Shown here: positions 34,576 through 43,191 of the stretch, one piece after another | Layout: each line of letters begins with the position of its first letter | Position numbering within the stretch: the first letter of the stretch is position 1 | Source: Alphaproteobacteria bacterium | GTDB taxonomy: Bacteria > Pseudomonadota > Alphaproteobacteria > Micropepsales > Micropepsaceae | Direction: 5' to 3' | DNA length: 64,000 bases | Assembly (NCBI GenBank): GCA_028871345.1 | Contig: JAGWNK010000004.1 | Span: 1-64,000 of the forward strand | Notes under the pieces: generated by a model | Databases searched by the model: none | Told to the model about the DNA's origin: nothing | Seen by the model: only the letters and a program-made list of their open reading frames with translations | Translations under genes and position numbers: made by a program

Positions 34576-35409
34576 ATGAAATGCAGCGTGAGAACCGCCT
34601 GGATCACAGCCGCCATCGTTGCAGCACCAGCGTTCGCTCAAATGGAGGGACCGCAGCCGCCCGACGGCCCGATGATCGGCCTTCAGCGGAGCAACGACCG
34701 CCAGGAAGAACGCCTCCTGCGCGCCTTCGACCTCAACCACGACGGAAAGGTCACACACGACGAGATGAACCGCACGATCGGCGCGCGCTTTGCGGCCGCG
34801 ACGAACCATGCGCCAGGAATGGCCCTCTCCCAGTTCACCGCGCTCCATTTGGCGGAGTTTCGCCAGCACGCCGCAAACACGTTCCGCCGCCTGGATTGGG
34901 ACGGCAACGGCCGGTTGTCCCTTGCCGAATACGCTGCGCCGCAACGGGTCCGTTTCATGACCTTGGACGAAGGCGGTGCGGCCGCCGTGTCGTGCGCGCA
35001 GAAACAGCAGCCCGCGCGGGGGACGTCGCGCCGGAGCAGCTACGGCCGCAGCAACTATTCCCTGGCGGGATTCTGCTTCGACAACGACCTCAATCGGGAC
35101 GGAACGGTGAGCCGCAGCGAGTTGGACGCAGCCGTCGGAAAACGGTTTGCCGCGGCAGCCGGCGGGGCGTCGTTCATCACGCCGGCCCAGTACACTTCAA
35201 GCGAAGAGGAGCGCTTCACCGCGGCAAACGCGCGAACGTTTCAGCGCCTCGACCGCGATAACGACGGGGCACTGACGATCCAAGAATTTGCTACGACACC
35301 GCTCAGGCTCTTTGCACGACTTGATCGCAATAAGGATCGCATGCTCACGGCCGATGAAATCCAGCCGCGCTCGCGATATCGCAGCGATGCAAGGCGCTTG
35401 GACGATTAG
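34576..35409 (+). CDS. Exported EF-hand calcium-binding protein
   Basis: A 277-aa protein with a signal peptide (ITAAIVAAPAFAQ) and five EF-hand-like loops: DLNHDGKVTHDE, DWDGNGRLSLAE, DLNRDGTVSRSE, DRDNDGALTIQE and DRNKDRMLTADE. The first four have the D-x-D/N-x-D/N-G pattern; the fifth is degenerate (Arg in place of Gly). It probably binds calcium in the periplasm. The role is unknown. It is divergent from the two-component pair, and its stop overlaps the convergent xdhC-like gene by four bases. Confidence 0.88.
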   Translation: MKCSVRTAWITAAIVAAPAFAQMEGPQPPDGPMIGLQRSNDRQEERLLRAFDLNHDGKVTHDEMNRTIGARFAAATNHAPGMALSQFTALHLAEFRQHAANTFRRLDWDGNGRLSLAEYAAPQRVRFMTLDEGGAAAVSCAQKQQPARGTSRRSSYGRSNYSLAGFCFDNDLNRDGTVSRSELDAAVGKRFAAAAGGASFITPAQYTSSEEERFTAANARTFQRLDRDNDGALTIQEFATTPLRLFARLDRNKDRMLTADEIQPRSRYRSDARRLDD

Positions 35410-36407
35410 CCCGCCCGCAGTCGCTCGATGATCTGCGCCAAGATGGAGACGGCGATTTCCTCCGGCGTCTTGGCGCCGATCGCGAGGCCGACGGGGCCAT
35501 GAACCCGCGCCAACACGGCGTCATCGAAACCCTGGTCGCGCAAACGGGACAGGCGCGCTGCGTGGGTTCGCTTGGATCCCAGAGCGCCGATGTAGAACGC
35601 CGGCGACCGCAGTGCGATCGCCAATGCCGGATCGTCAATCTTGGGATCGTGTGACAAGGTGACGACCGCGCTGCGGTGGCCGAGCGGGACCCGCGCGAGC
35701 GCCTCGTCGGGCCATTCGGGGGTCAGGCAAAACCCTGGGAAGCGCTCGGCCGTGGCGAAGGACGATCGCGGATCGATGATGCGCACGTGAAGCCCGAGCA
35801 GCATTGCCATGGTGGCCAGGGACTGGGCTACATGCACGGCGCCGACAATCATGAGATCGACGGGCGGGTTCGACACCGCCAGGAACCAGGAACGGCCTTC
35901 GACGTCTACGCTCGTGCTGCGATCGGCATGGGTGGCGGCAGCGGCGGCCCGCCCGAGATCCGAAGTATCCGTAGAGGGGTCGATCAGGCGAGCCTCGCCT
36001 GTCTTCAGATCCAGGGCTCGTGCCATGCTGCGGTCCGCTCGTCTGGCGTTGTTAAGGGCCGTCAGCGCCCGTCGGGCGGCATCACCGGCCACCGGCTCCA
36101 CGAAAATCTCGATGCGCCCACCACAGGCGAGACCAACCGACCAAGCTTGTACATCCTGAACGCCGAATTCGAGGTGGCGCACCCGGCCGTCACCGATCGC
36201 GGCGCGCGCTGCCTCTATGACGGCGCCTTCAACACACCCGCCGGAGACCGAGCCGACAAAGGCGCCGTCATCGCGCACCACGATCTGGCTGCCGGCCGGG
36301 CGGGGCGCCGATCCCCAGGTGTTCACGACCGTGCCGAGCGCCACACGACGGCCTTCTTTCAGCCATCGCTCGGCGGCGAAGAGTGCATCGGTATCGTCGG
36401 GCGTCAT
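35406..36407 (-). CDS. XdhC/CoxF-family molybdenum hydroxylase maturation protein
   Basis: A 333-aa protein of the XdhC/CoxI family. The N-terminal domain has ALGTVVNTWGSAPRPAGSQIVV and GSVSGGCVEGAVIEAA. The C-terminal Rossmann domain has DLMIVGAVHVAQSLATMAMLLG, HDPKIDDPAL and YIGALGSKRTHAARL, ending in GLAIGAKTPEEIAVSILA. These proteins bind and sulfurate or insert the molybdenum cofactor. In the Rossmann loop the usual G-x-G-H reads G-A-V-H. It is joined to coxM by ATGA and ends the operon. Confidence 0.92.
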   Translation of the reverse strand: MTPDDTDALFAAERWLKEGRRVALGTVVNTWGSAPRPAGSQIVVRDDGAFVGSVSGGCVEGAVIEAARAAIGDGRVRHLEFGVQDVQAWSVGLACGGRIEIFVEPVAGDAARRALTALNNARRADRSMARALDLKTGEARLIDPSTDTSDLGRAAAAATHADRSTSVDVEGRSWFLAVSNPPVDLMIVGAVHVAQSLATMAMLLGLHVRIIDPRSSFATAERFPGFCLTPEWPDEALARVPLGHRSAVVTLSHDPKIDDPALAIALRSPAFYIGALGSKRTHAARLSRLRDQGFDDAVLARVHGPVGLAIGAKTPEEIAVSILAQIIERLRAG

Positions 36408-37207
36408 CCGAGTGCCGCTTGTATGGCCCGCCGGGCCATGACCGTCACGAGGTGGGCGCGGTACTCCGCCGAAGCATGCAAATCGGATGTCATGTCTTCA
36501 ACTGCCACCGAAATATCTGCGATCGCATCGGTGGCAAATCGCCTCGAAAGCGCAGCCTCCATGTCCACGACACGAAACACGGAGGGCGCCGCGCCGGTCA
36601 CGGCCACGCGCGCGCCCTTGCCCTTGGCAGCCACGAAAACACCCGGCATGGCATAGCGCGAGGCCGGATTGCGGAACTTGCAGTAGCCTGCACGCTCGGG
36701 AATGGGGAATTCAATCTCGGTCACGATCTCGTCCGGCTCGAGGATGGTCGAGAACATACCCGTGAAAAACGCATCCGCCGCGACCGTCCGCCTAGTCGTC
36801 CTCACCGAAGCGCCCAGCGCCAGAACCGCCGCAGGATAGTCGGCGGCAGGATCGTTGTTTGCTACCGATCCGCCAAGCGTCCCCATGTGCCGGACCGCCG
36901 GATCCGCGATGCCTTCCGCCAGCTGTGCGAGGGCAGGGATCGCGCCTTGGACGTCGGCCGACACGGCGACATCGTGGTGTGTCGTCAAGGCACCGATCAC
37001 GAGTCTGTCCCGTTCCCGACGCACAAAAGACAGATCCCGCAGTCCCGCGATGTCGATGACGTCGCTGGGTCGGGCCAAGCGCATCTTCATTGCGGCGATC
37101 AGAGACTGTCCGCCGGCCAGGAGCTTGGCCTCGGGCAGGGCGGCCAGCAGGGCAACCGCTTCCTTCAGTGACGCCGCTTTGTGGTAGACGAAGGACGCCG
37201 GAATCAT
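36404..37207 (-). CDS. CO-dehydrogenase-type FAD-binding medium subunit
   Basis: A 267-aa FAD subunit of the xanthine-oxidase family (CoxM-like). The flavin motifs [20 protein letters not shown] and [23 protein letters not shown] are intact. It passes electrons between the Fe-S subunit and the acceptor. A true CO dehydrogenase is not implied; related subunits serve many aldehyde and heterocycle hydroxylases. It lies between coxS- and xdhC-like genes, overlapping each by four bases. Confidence 0.92.
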   Translation of the reverse strand: MIPASFVYHKAASLKEAVALLAALPEAKLLAGGQSLIAAMKMRLARPSDVIDIAGLRDLSFVRRERDRLVIGALTTHHDVAVSADVQGAIPALAQLAEGIADPAVRHMGTLGGSVANNDPAADYPAAVLALGASVRTTRRTVAADAFFTGMFSTILEPDEIVTEIEFPIPERAGYCKFRNPASRYAMPGVFVAAKGKGARVAVTGAAPSVFRVVDMEAALSRRFATDAIADISVAVEDMTSDLHASAEYRAHLVTVMARRAIQAALG

Positions 37208-37677
37208 GAGTTGGTGTCCATGTCCTTGGCTGCAGTTTCGATGGCGTTGACGATGTTGTGATACCCCGTACAGCGGCAGAGATTGCCTTCCAGTTCATGG
37301 CGGATCGTCGGGCGGTCGAGTTTTGGCTTGCGGCGGATCAAGTCGACGGCGGTCATGATCATGCCTGGGGTGCAGAAGCCGCACTGCACGCCGTGATGCT
37401 CTCGGAACGCCTCCTGCACGGGATGCAGGATGCCGTCCTTCGCCAGCCCTTCGATGGTCGTGATCGCTGCGCCGTTCGCCTGAACCGCAAACATATTGCA
37501 GGACTTCACAGCCCGGCCGTCTAGATGGATCACGCAGGCGCCACAGTGGCCGGTGTCGCAACCGATATGCGTTCCGGTGAGTCTCAAGGCCTCGCGCAGA
37601 AAATAGACGAGCAGCATGCGGTCCTCGACATCGGTGCTCCTCGGTTCGCCGTTCACCGTCACGGTGATTGCGGTCAT
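37204..37677 (-). CDS. CO-dehydrogenase-type [2Fe-2S] small subunit
   Basis: A 157-aa small subunit (CoxS-like) with two [2Fe-2S] domains. The plant-ferredoxin-type motif is [16 protein letters not shown] with a later Cys. The C-terminal motif comprises CGFCTPGM and [13 protein letters not shown] 37677 follows AAGGAG with ideal spacing; in-frame starts at 37695 and 37698 lie further upstream without such a site. It is normally the partner of a molybdopterin large subunit, but none is encoded in this window. Confidence 0.95.
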   Translation of the reverse strand: MTAITVTVNGEPRSTDVEDRMLLVYFLREALRLTGTHIGCDTGHCGACVIHLDGRAVKSCNMFAVQANGAAITTIEGLAKDGILHPVQEAFREHHGVQCGFCTPGMIMTAVDLIRRKPKLDRPTIRHELEGNLCRCTGYHNIVNAIETAAKDMDTNS

Positions 37678-37743
37678 GTGCCACTCCTTATCCATCAACT
37701 GTCAGCGGCCGGCCATGCGCGGTCAAGGTCATTCACGAGCGGC

Positions 37744-38289
37744 TCAGCTGCCCATCAGCGCAAGAATGACGGCAATCACCGCGGCAATGACAGCAATGAT
37801 CCAGATGCGCCGTTCCGTTTTCCGCTCCCGTGCGGGTTCCGCGGTGGCAGCCGGTGTCACCTGTTTGATAAAACGCTGAAAGAATTCATCTGCAATCTGG
37901 CGCGCCGCGCCATCGATCAAGCGCTGACCCACTTGCGCAAGCTTGCCACCCACGTTCGCCCTGGCAGCGTAGACGATGGCGGTGCCGTCTTGCGTTTTCG
38001 TAAGGGCGACTTCCGCTTCGCCACCGGCAAAGCCAGCTGCGCCGCCCTGACCTTCGCCTGTGATGCGGTAGCGTCGCGGTGGGTCGAGATCGCTGAGACT
38101 CACTTTGCCCCTGAAAGTCGCCCTGAGCGGACCGATGTGGACGAGTGCGCTGGCCTCGAATTCAGTCGGGCCAAGTCTCACGAGGGACTGGCAGCCCGGG
38201 ATGGAGGCTTGAAGCACATTAGGATCATTCAGCGCCCGCCAGACCTCGTCGGGGGGAGCCGGAATGTTATATTGTCCCTTGAATTCCAT
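37744..38289 (-). CDS. CoxG-like SRPBCC membrane-anchored protein
   Basis: A 181-aa protein of the CoxG family. The START-like domain (about residues 1-145) begins MEFKGQYNIPAPPDEVWRALNDPNVL and includes GPLRATFRGKVSLSDLDPP and QIADEFFQRF. A linker then leads to a C-terminal membrane helix (IWIIAVIAAVIAVILALMG). CoxG has been implicated in attaching CO dehydrogenase or related hydroxylases to the membrane. It is the first gene of the cox-like group, 66 bases before coxS. Confidence 0.92.
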   Translation of the reverse strand: MEFKGQYNIPAPPDEVWRALNDPNVLQASIPGCQSLVRLGPTEFEASALVHIGPLRATFRGKVSLSDLDPPRRYRITGEGQGGAAGFAGGEAEVALTKTQDGTAIVYAARANVGGKLAQVGQRLIDGAARQIADEFFQRFIKQVTPAATAEPARERKTERRIWIIAVIAAVIAVILALMGS

Positions 38290-38429
38290 TGGTTACGTCT
38301 TCCGGAAGAGTAAAACTAAACCACACGTCGAGATAGAAGTTGCTACGACAGATCTGCGACAGTCCGGCTTCACGGCCTTGTGGGACTATGTTAACCTTAT
38401 TTTTACCATCGAGTATTTTGGGGACGGGG

Positions 38430-38960
38430 ATGGATACAGCCCTTACGGCATTGACGGCGGATGCCACAGTGGAAGTCGTCGGACAGATCAAGTGGTTCGA
38501 CCTCGCCAAAGGATACGGTTTCATCAAGCCTGCCAGCGGCGGTCAGGGAGACATTCTCCTGCATCAGACCTGCGTTCGCCAGTCCGGTTTCAAGACTGCC
38601 TACGAGGGTGCGCGGGTTGTGTGCGAAGCGGTGCAGGGGCCGAAAGGCCTCCAGGCACGCCGTCTTCTTTCGCTGGACAACTCGACGGCTCAGCCGGGCG
38701 AGGCGGCCGCCCAGAGGGCTGCACGCTATACTGCCGAACCCCGGGGCCCGGCCTTCGATGCCACGGTGAAATGGTTTAACCGAGGCAAGGGCTATGGCTT
38801 CGTGTCGCGCGGTCCGGACACCCCCGATGTTTTTGTCCACATGGAGACGTTGCGCCGCAGCGGCATCCGTGAATTGCGCCAAGGACAGCGGGTGAGGGTA
38901 CGCGCCGGGGACGGCCCGAAAGGCGAACTGGCGGCCGAGATTACCGTTCTCGACGCATAG
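38430..38960 (+). CDS. Double cold-shock-domain protein
   Basis: A 176-aa protein with two cold-shock domains (about residues 15-80 and 108-174). RNA-binding motifs are [14 protein letters not shown] with DILLHQ in the first, and [14 protein letters not shown] with DVFVHM in the second. Double CSD proteins are an alphaproteobacterial speciality. The FVHM sequence departs from the usual F-V-H-x. ATG 38430 follows GGGGACGGGG. About 35 bases upstream, TTAA-N7-TTTA (38391-38405) is one base off a CtrA-type site; this is only a hint. Confidence 0.9.
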   Translation: MDTALTALTADATVEVVGQIKWFDLAKGYGFIKPASGGQGDILLHQTCVRQSGFKTAYEGARVVCEAVQGPKGLQARRLLSLDNSTAQPGEAAAQRAARYTAEPRGPAFDATVKWFNRGKGYGFVSRGPDTPDVFVHMETLRRSGIRELRQGQRVRVRAGDGPKGELAAEITVLDA

Positions 38961-39021
38961 TTGCGGATAAGGTCTGCGAAGCGCTTCGCTGCTGCGACGA
39001 AGGCGCGCTAGACTGTGCGCC

Positions 39022-39483
39022 ATGCGCAGCTTGGCCACGATACTCGTCGCGTTCACGATCCTCGCCGGATGCTCCCGGGGCGATCACACGGCGCCCCTGC
39101 CCACCACGAAGGTCGTTATCGACACCCGCAACGGTCCGGCGGTGTTCACGGTGGAAGTGGCAGCCGATCCAGCATCGCGGGAGCACGGACTGATGGAACG
39201 AACTGACCTCGCTCCTGATGCAGGGATGTTGTTCGATTTCCAGCAGCCGGCCTTCGAAACCTTCTGGATGAAAGATACGCCCTTGTCGCTGGACATGCTG
39301 TTCATCCGGCAGGACGGCACGGTTTCGACCATTGTGGCGAACACGATTCCGTACTCGGAGGAAAAAATCCCATCCAGCGAGCCGGTCCGCGCCGTGCTCG
39401 AGATCAACGGGGGGCGGGCCGCCGCACTCGGCATTGAGCCGGGAGACAAGGCCCATGCCTCAATCTTCGGGAATAGACCATAG
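39022..39483 (+). CDS. DUF192 family lipoprotein
   Basis: A 153-aa exported protein. The signal ends in a lipobox (ILAGC, Cys at about residue 17). The DUF192 domain is clear: DPASREHGLMERTDLAPDAGMLFDF, then FWMKDTPLSLDMLFI and a final GDKA. The function is unknown. It is 61 bases downstream of the cold-shock gene in the same direction, an order common in this class, and may share its transcript. tRNA-Pro follows. Confidence 0.9.
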   Translation: MRSLATILVAFTILAGCSRGDHTAPLPTTKVVIDTRNGPAVFTVEVAADPASREHGLMERTDLAPDAGMLFDFQQPAFETFWMKDTPLSLDMLFIRQDGTVSTIVANTIPYSEEKIPSSEPVRAVLEINGGRAAALGIEPGDKAHASIFGNRP

Positions 39484-39544
39484 GGTTGATGTGAGCCCTC
39501 AATTTCGTGTAGGGCGATGGCACGGATATTCGGAACGGTTGTCA

Positions 39545-39621
39545 CGGGGCGTGGCGCAGCCTGGTAGCGCATCTGCTTTGGGAGCAGAGGGTCGTGTGTT
39601 CGAATCACACCGCCCCGACCA
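39545..39621 (+). tRNA. tRNA-Pro (anticodon TGG)
   Basis: The acceptor CGGGGCG pairs perfectly with CGCCCCG. The anticodon stem TCTGC/GCAGA encloses TTTGGGA. The T-loop TTCGAAT is present and CCA is encoded at 39619-39621. The total is 77 bases. Confidence 0.96.
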
Positions 39622-39713
39622 ACCTTCGCCGAGCGCCTCAGGAAGTCTCCGTTCGATGCCCGTCGTTGGCGCCGAATGCGACGTGTCGACCGGCAACAGA
39701 GAAGAGATGGACC

Positions 39714-40019
39714 ATGCGTGCACGCATCTACCAACCCGCGCGGACTGCCATGCAATCGGGCAAGGCCCGCACCAAGGCCTGGCTTCTGGAATATGAACCG
39801 TCGAGTCCGCGCCGGATCGATCCTCTGATGGGCTGGACAAGCTCATCGGACATGCTGTCGCAGGTAGAGCTGGAGTTCGATACCAAGGACGAAGCCATCA
39901 CTTACGCGCAAAAGCACGGCATTCCCTTCGACCTCTTCGAGCGTCAGACGCCCGTCGCCAAGCCGAAGTCCTACGCGGAGAATTTCCGCTACGACCGCAA
40001 GGTGCCCTGGTCGCATTGA
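39714..40019 (+). CDS. ETC complex I subunit, NDUFS4-like
   Basis: A 101-aa accessory subunit of respiratory complex I, the bacterial homologue of mitochondrial NDUFS4. This protein is restricted to alphaproteobacteria and eukaryotes. Features are ARIYQPARTAMQSGKARTKAWLLEYE, the GWTSSSDMLSQVELEFDTKDEAITYA block and the closing YAENFRYDRKVPWSH. The ATG at 39714 is fixed by the conserved N-terminus. It lies between tRNA-Pro and tRNA-Arg, as a single gene away from the nuo operon. Confidence 0.93.
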   Translation: MRARIYQPARTAMQSGKARTKAWLLEYEPSSPRRIDPLMGWTSSSDMLSQVELEFDTKDEAITYAQKHGIPFDLFERQTPVAKPKSYAENFRYDRKVPWSH

Positions 40020-40097
40020 AGCAGAATGCGCGTTCCGGAAACCGGGTCGTGCTATATCTGGGTCGGGACCGTTCATCGGGTACACCAGGTCCTACGG

Positions 40098-40174
40098 GGC
40101 CCCGTAGCTCAACTGGATAGAGCAGCTGCCTTCTAAGCCGCAGGTTGCGTGTTCGAGTCACGCCGGGGTCGCCA
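40098..40174 (+). tRNA. tRNA-Arg (anticodon TCT)
   Basis: The acceptor GGCCCCG pairs with CGGGGTC, including one G-T wobble. The D-stem GCTC/GAGC and the T-stem GCGTG/CACGC are intact, and CCA is encoded at 40172-40174. The loop CTTCTAA gives anticodon TCT. The anticodon stem GCTGC/GCCGC contains one T-C mismatch at its middle pair. Confidence 0.92.
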
Positions 40175-40303
40175 TTCTGTCGCACACAAGCCAAACAATG
40201 CGTCGGGCCCGCATCGCGATGTTCCGGGTTCCCGGGCGGACGCGCCACCGTTGACGCCGTCTCCGCAGAGCGTAAAAGCCGCCCCCTCAAGAGGACTGCT
40301 GGA

Positions 40304-41608
40304 ATGAGGGTCGTCGGCGGGAGGTGGTCGAACTGGTCGGGCGGGGTGTCCTGCCGGCCCCAGGCGATCGTGGCGCCCAAGGACGAGGTCGAGCTTGCGG
40401 CGGCCATCCGCAAGGCGGAAGGCCAGGTACGGGTGCCAGGCTCCGGGCATTCCTTCAACCCGCTGAACGCCACGGACGGGACGCTCATCGATCTTTCGGC
40501 CTTTACGGGGCTTCAGGGGTGCGACCCGGGCAGCGAAAGAGCAACCATCGCTGCGGCCACGCCTCTGTGGGGCATCGGATCCCTGCTGCATCCGCTCGGT
40601 TATGCCCTCAAGAACATGGGCGACATCGATCGGCAGACCCTGGGCGGCGCGGTTGGAACCGGCACCCATGGAACAGGGCGCACCCTAGGCAGCTTTTCGG
40701 CCGAAGTAGCCAGCTTCCGCCTGGTGCTGGCGAGCGGGGAAGTCGTCCATTGCTCACCCACCGAGAACGTCGAAATCTTTGCGGCAGGCCGAACAGCCCT
40801 GGGCCTCCTGGGGGTGATGACCGAGATCGATATGAAGGTGCGGCCCGTCTACAAGCTCGCAGAGAGACAATTCCTCCACCCGATCAGCGAACTCTTCCGC
40901 CAGCTCGACGGCCTGGTCACGGCCAATCGGCATTTCGAGTTCTTCTGGTTTCCCTATGCGGACGTCGCGGTGTGCAAGTCGCTGAACGTAACCAACGCAA
41001 ATGCCCCCACACGTCACAGCGCGAAGACTTTGCGGATGAAGGGTGAGCGGCGGACGGCCGCGGAATACGTCTATGCCGCATCCAACGAGGTCCTGCCGCG
41101 CCTCCCGTTTCTGACGGGGCCGATGCACCGGCTGTTCTCGAAATTCATGCCGGGCCAGGAGCGAGTGCGCTGGAGCCACGAGATTTTTCCCAACACCAGG
41201 ACCGTACGCTTCAACGAGGTGGAATACGCAGTTCCCTACCAAAAAGGACCAGACGTCGTGCGCGAAATCGCGGAAATGATCCGCAAGCGAAAGATCGTCA
41301 CTGGATTCCCCATCGAGTACCGCACCGTCGCGGCAGATGATGTATGGCTGAGTCCGTTCTATGAGAGGGCAAGTGCCACCATCGCGGTGCACCAATACTG
41401 GCGGTTCAACAGCACCGAATTGTTCGAGGCGTGCGAAGCCATATTCCGCGGCTATGGCGGCCGTCCCCATTGGGGGAAGTTGCACACGCGCGCGGCGAAC
41501 GAGCTGGCGGCGTTGTATCCCAAGTTCGAAGACTTCAAAGCCGTGCGCCGGCGGCTCGACCCGAAGGGAAAGTTCCTGAACGACTACCTGCGCGGCTCAT
41601 TCGCCTGA
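40304..41608 (+). CDS. FAD-linked sugar-lactone oxidase (D-arabinono-1,4-lactone oxidase family)
   Basis: A 434-aa flavoprotein of the VAO/PCMH fold. The FAD domain shows VRVPGSGHSFNPLNATDGTLIDLS and LGGAVGTGTHGTGRTLG. The C-terminal ALO domain ends with RPHWGKLHTRAANELAALYPKFEDF and LDPKGKFLNDYL, which are diagnostic of the aldonolactone/alditol oxidase group. It oxidises a sugar lactone or polyol with oxygen or another acceptor; the exact substrate is unknown. No export signal. It is convergent with hisI, leaving only 13 bases between stops. Confidence 0.88.
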   Translation: MRVVGGRWSNWSGGVSCRPQAIVAPKDEVELAAAIRKAEGQVRVPGSGHSFNPLNATDGTLIDLSAFTGLQGCDPGSERATIAAATPLWGIGSLLHPLGYALKNMGDIDRQTLGGAVGTGTHGTGRTLGSFSAEVASFRLVLASGEVVHCSPTENVEIFAAGRTALGLLGVMTEIDMKVRPVYKLAERQFLHPISELFRQLDGLVTANRHFEFFWFPYADVAVCKSLNVTNANAPTRHSAKTLRMKGERRTAAEYVYAASNEVLPRLPFLTGPMHRLFSKFMPGQERVRWSHEIFPNTRTVRFNEVEYAVPYQKGPDVVREIAEMIRKRKIVTGFPIEYRTVAADDVWLSPFYERASATIAVHQYWRFNSTELFEACEAIFRGYGGRPHWGKLHTRAANELAALYPKFEDFKAVRRRLDPKGKFLNDYLRGSFA

Positions 41609-41621
41609 GGGTGAGGAGCCA

Positions 41622-41975
41622 TCAGCTGTCCATGTCCTTCAGCGTTCGGAAGAAACACGTGGGGGCGCCCGTGTGACAGGCCGGGCCGAGCTGATCGACC
41701 TTGAGCAACAACGTGTCGCCGTCGCAGTCGATCCACGCCTCAACCAGGCGCTGAGTGTTGCCCGACGATTCGCCCTTGCGCCAAACCTGTTTGCGCGAGC
41801 GGGACCAGTAAGTGACGTGACCGGTGGCCAAAGTTTCCTCGAGCGTATGGCGGTTCATCCAGGCGAGCATCAGCACGGCGCCGGTGGAATGGCTCTGAGC
41901 GACGACGGGCACCAAACCGTCGTCGTTGAATTTCACCGCATTGACGAACGCTTCGCGCGACAGCCAGTCGGTCAT
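41622..41975 (-). CDS. hisI: Phosphoribosyl-AMP cyclohydrolase
   Basis: Third step of histidine synthesis, opening the purine ring of phosphoribosyl-AMP. The 117-aa single-domain enzyme has [38 protein letters not shown], the metal site [11 protein letters not shown] and [10 protein letters not shown] with the zinc-ligand cysteines. There is no fused HisE domain. It is coupled to the upstream metC gene by ATGA, an unexpected partner since the other his genes are absent here. Confidence 0.97.
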   Translation of the reverse strand: MTDWLSREAFVNAVKFNDDGLVPVVAQSHSTGAVLMLAWMNRHTLEETLATGHVTYWSRSRKQVWRKGESSGNTQRLVEAWIDCDGDTLLLKVDQLGPACHTGAPTCFFRTLKDMDS

Positions 41976-43123
41976 CCAAGCCTCTTCAGCCCCGCCTCGA
42001 GGTCGACTAGCAGATCGTCGGGATCATCGAGGCCCGCATGGATGCGGATCACGGGGCCTTCGGCCTCGAACTTGCGCGCCGTGCGCACGAATTCGGCCGG
42101 GATGATCAGACTCTCATAGCCGCCCCAGGAATATCCGATTCCGAAGTGCCGCAGGCCGTCCATCATGGCGGCTAGCTTGCCGTCGCTGACCGGCTTCAGG
42201 ACGGCGCCGAACAGACCGCAGGCGCCCAGGAAGTCTCGCTTCCAAAGCCGGTGGCCGGGGTCGCTCTCGAGGGCGGGATAAAGCACGCGCGAAACCTGCG
42301 GCTGCGTCTCGAGCCAACGGGCTAGCTTCAACGCCGTCTTTTGGTGCCGCTCCAGCCGCACAGCCAGGGTGCGCACGCCGCGCAGGGCCAGGAAGCAGTC
42401 GTCACCGCCAAGGAACTGGCCCATCGTGCCAGAGAAGTCCCGCAGTCGGTCGGCATGGCTCTCGTTGGCGGCCACGTAGCCGACCATGACGTCGGAATGT
42501 CCGCCGATATACTTGGTGCCGGCCTGGATCGACAGGTCGACGCCGCGTTTGAGGGCGGGAAAGAAGATCGGCGTGCCCCAGGTGTTGTCCATGAGCACGG
42601 AAGCGCCGCGGGCGTGAGCCTCGGCGGCGATGGCGGGCACGTCCTGAATCTCGAAGGTCAGAGAACCGGGACTCTCGCAGAACACTGCCCTGGTGTTTGG
42701 GCGAAACAGCGCGGCGATCCCTTCGCCGATCAGAGGGTCGTAGAACGTGGTCTCGACGCCGAAGCGCTTCAGCACGGAACCGCAGAATTGGCGCGTCGGC
42801 CAATAGCAGTTATCGGTCACCAGAATATGATCGCCGGCGCCGCATACCGACAGAATTGCGGTGGTGATGGCGTTGAGGCCGGAGGGCAGGCTGACCGTGC
42901 GGGCGGCTCCTTCCAGGGCCGATATGGCATCCTCGAAACTCGTGGTCGTGGGAGTGCCCCGGCGGCCGTAAACGTAGCGTTTTGACTTTTCAGCCTTCAG
43001 GGAGGCGAGGTTGGGGTGCAGGATCGTCGAAGTCCGGTAGACCGGCGTGTTGACGGTCCCGAAATGCTCCTGGCTCATCCGTCCGGCGGAAACAACGATC
43101 GTATCGGGCTTGTCATCGGCCAT
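41972..43123 (-). CDS. metC: Cystathionine beta-lyase
   Basis: A PLP enzyme of the Cys/Met-metabolism family, 383 aa. It cleaves cystathionine to homocysteine, pyruvate and ammonia. The PLP Lys is in [40 protein letters not shown] and [14 protein letters not shown] are typical of the MetC branch. No regulatory RNA element was recognised in the short upstream region. It ends inside the hisI start. Genes for sulfur-amino-acid metabolism continue upstream (sseA, cysteine synthase). Confidence 0.92.
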   Translation of the reverse strand: MADDKPDTIVVSAGRMSQEHFGTVNTPVYRTSTILHPNLASLKAEKSKRYVYGRRGTPTTTSFEDAISALEGAARTVSLPSGLNAITTAILSVCGAGDHILVTDNCYWPTRQFCGSVLKRFGVETTFYDPLIGEGIAALFRPNTRAVFCESPGSLTFEIQDVPAIAAEAHARGASVLMDNTWGTPIFFPALKRGVDLSIQAGTKYIGGHSDVMVGYVAANESHADRLRDFSGTMGQFLGGDDCFLALRGVRTLAVRLERHQKTALKLARWLETQPQVSRVLYPALESDPGHRLWKRDFLGACGLFGAVLKPVSDGKLAAMMDGLRHFGIGYSWGGYESLIIPAEFVRTARKFEAEGPVIRIHAGLDDPDDLLVDLEAGLKRLG

Positions 43124-43191
43124 GGCCTACCTCACAGCGGACTTATTGGCCCGCCCCAGGGTCACTGGCAAGACGGAGCAGTGCATGCCTG

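Noticed and set aside
43124-43191. Possible SAM-type riboswitch before metC
   Set aside because: The spacer to the next gene is only 68 bases and no conserved riboswitch pattern could be seen.
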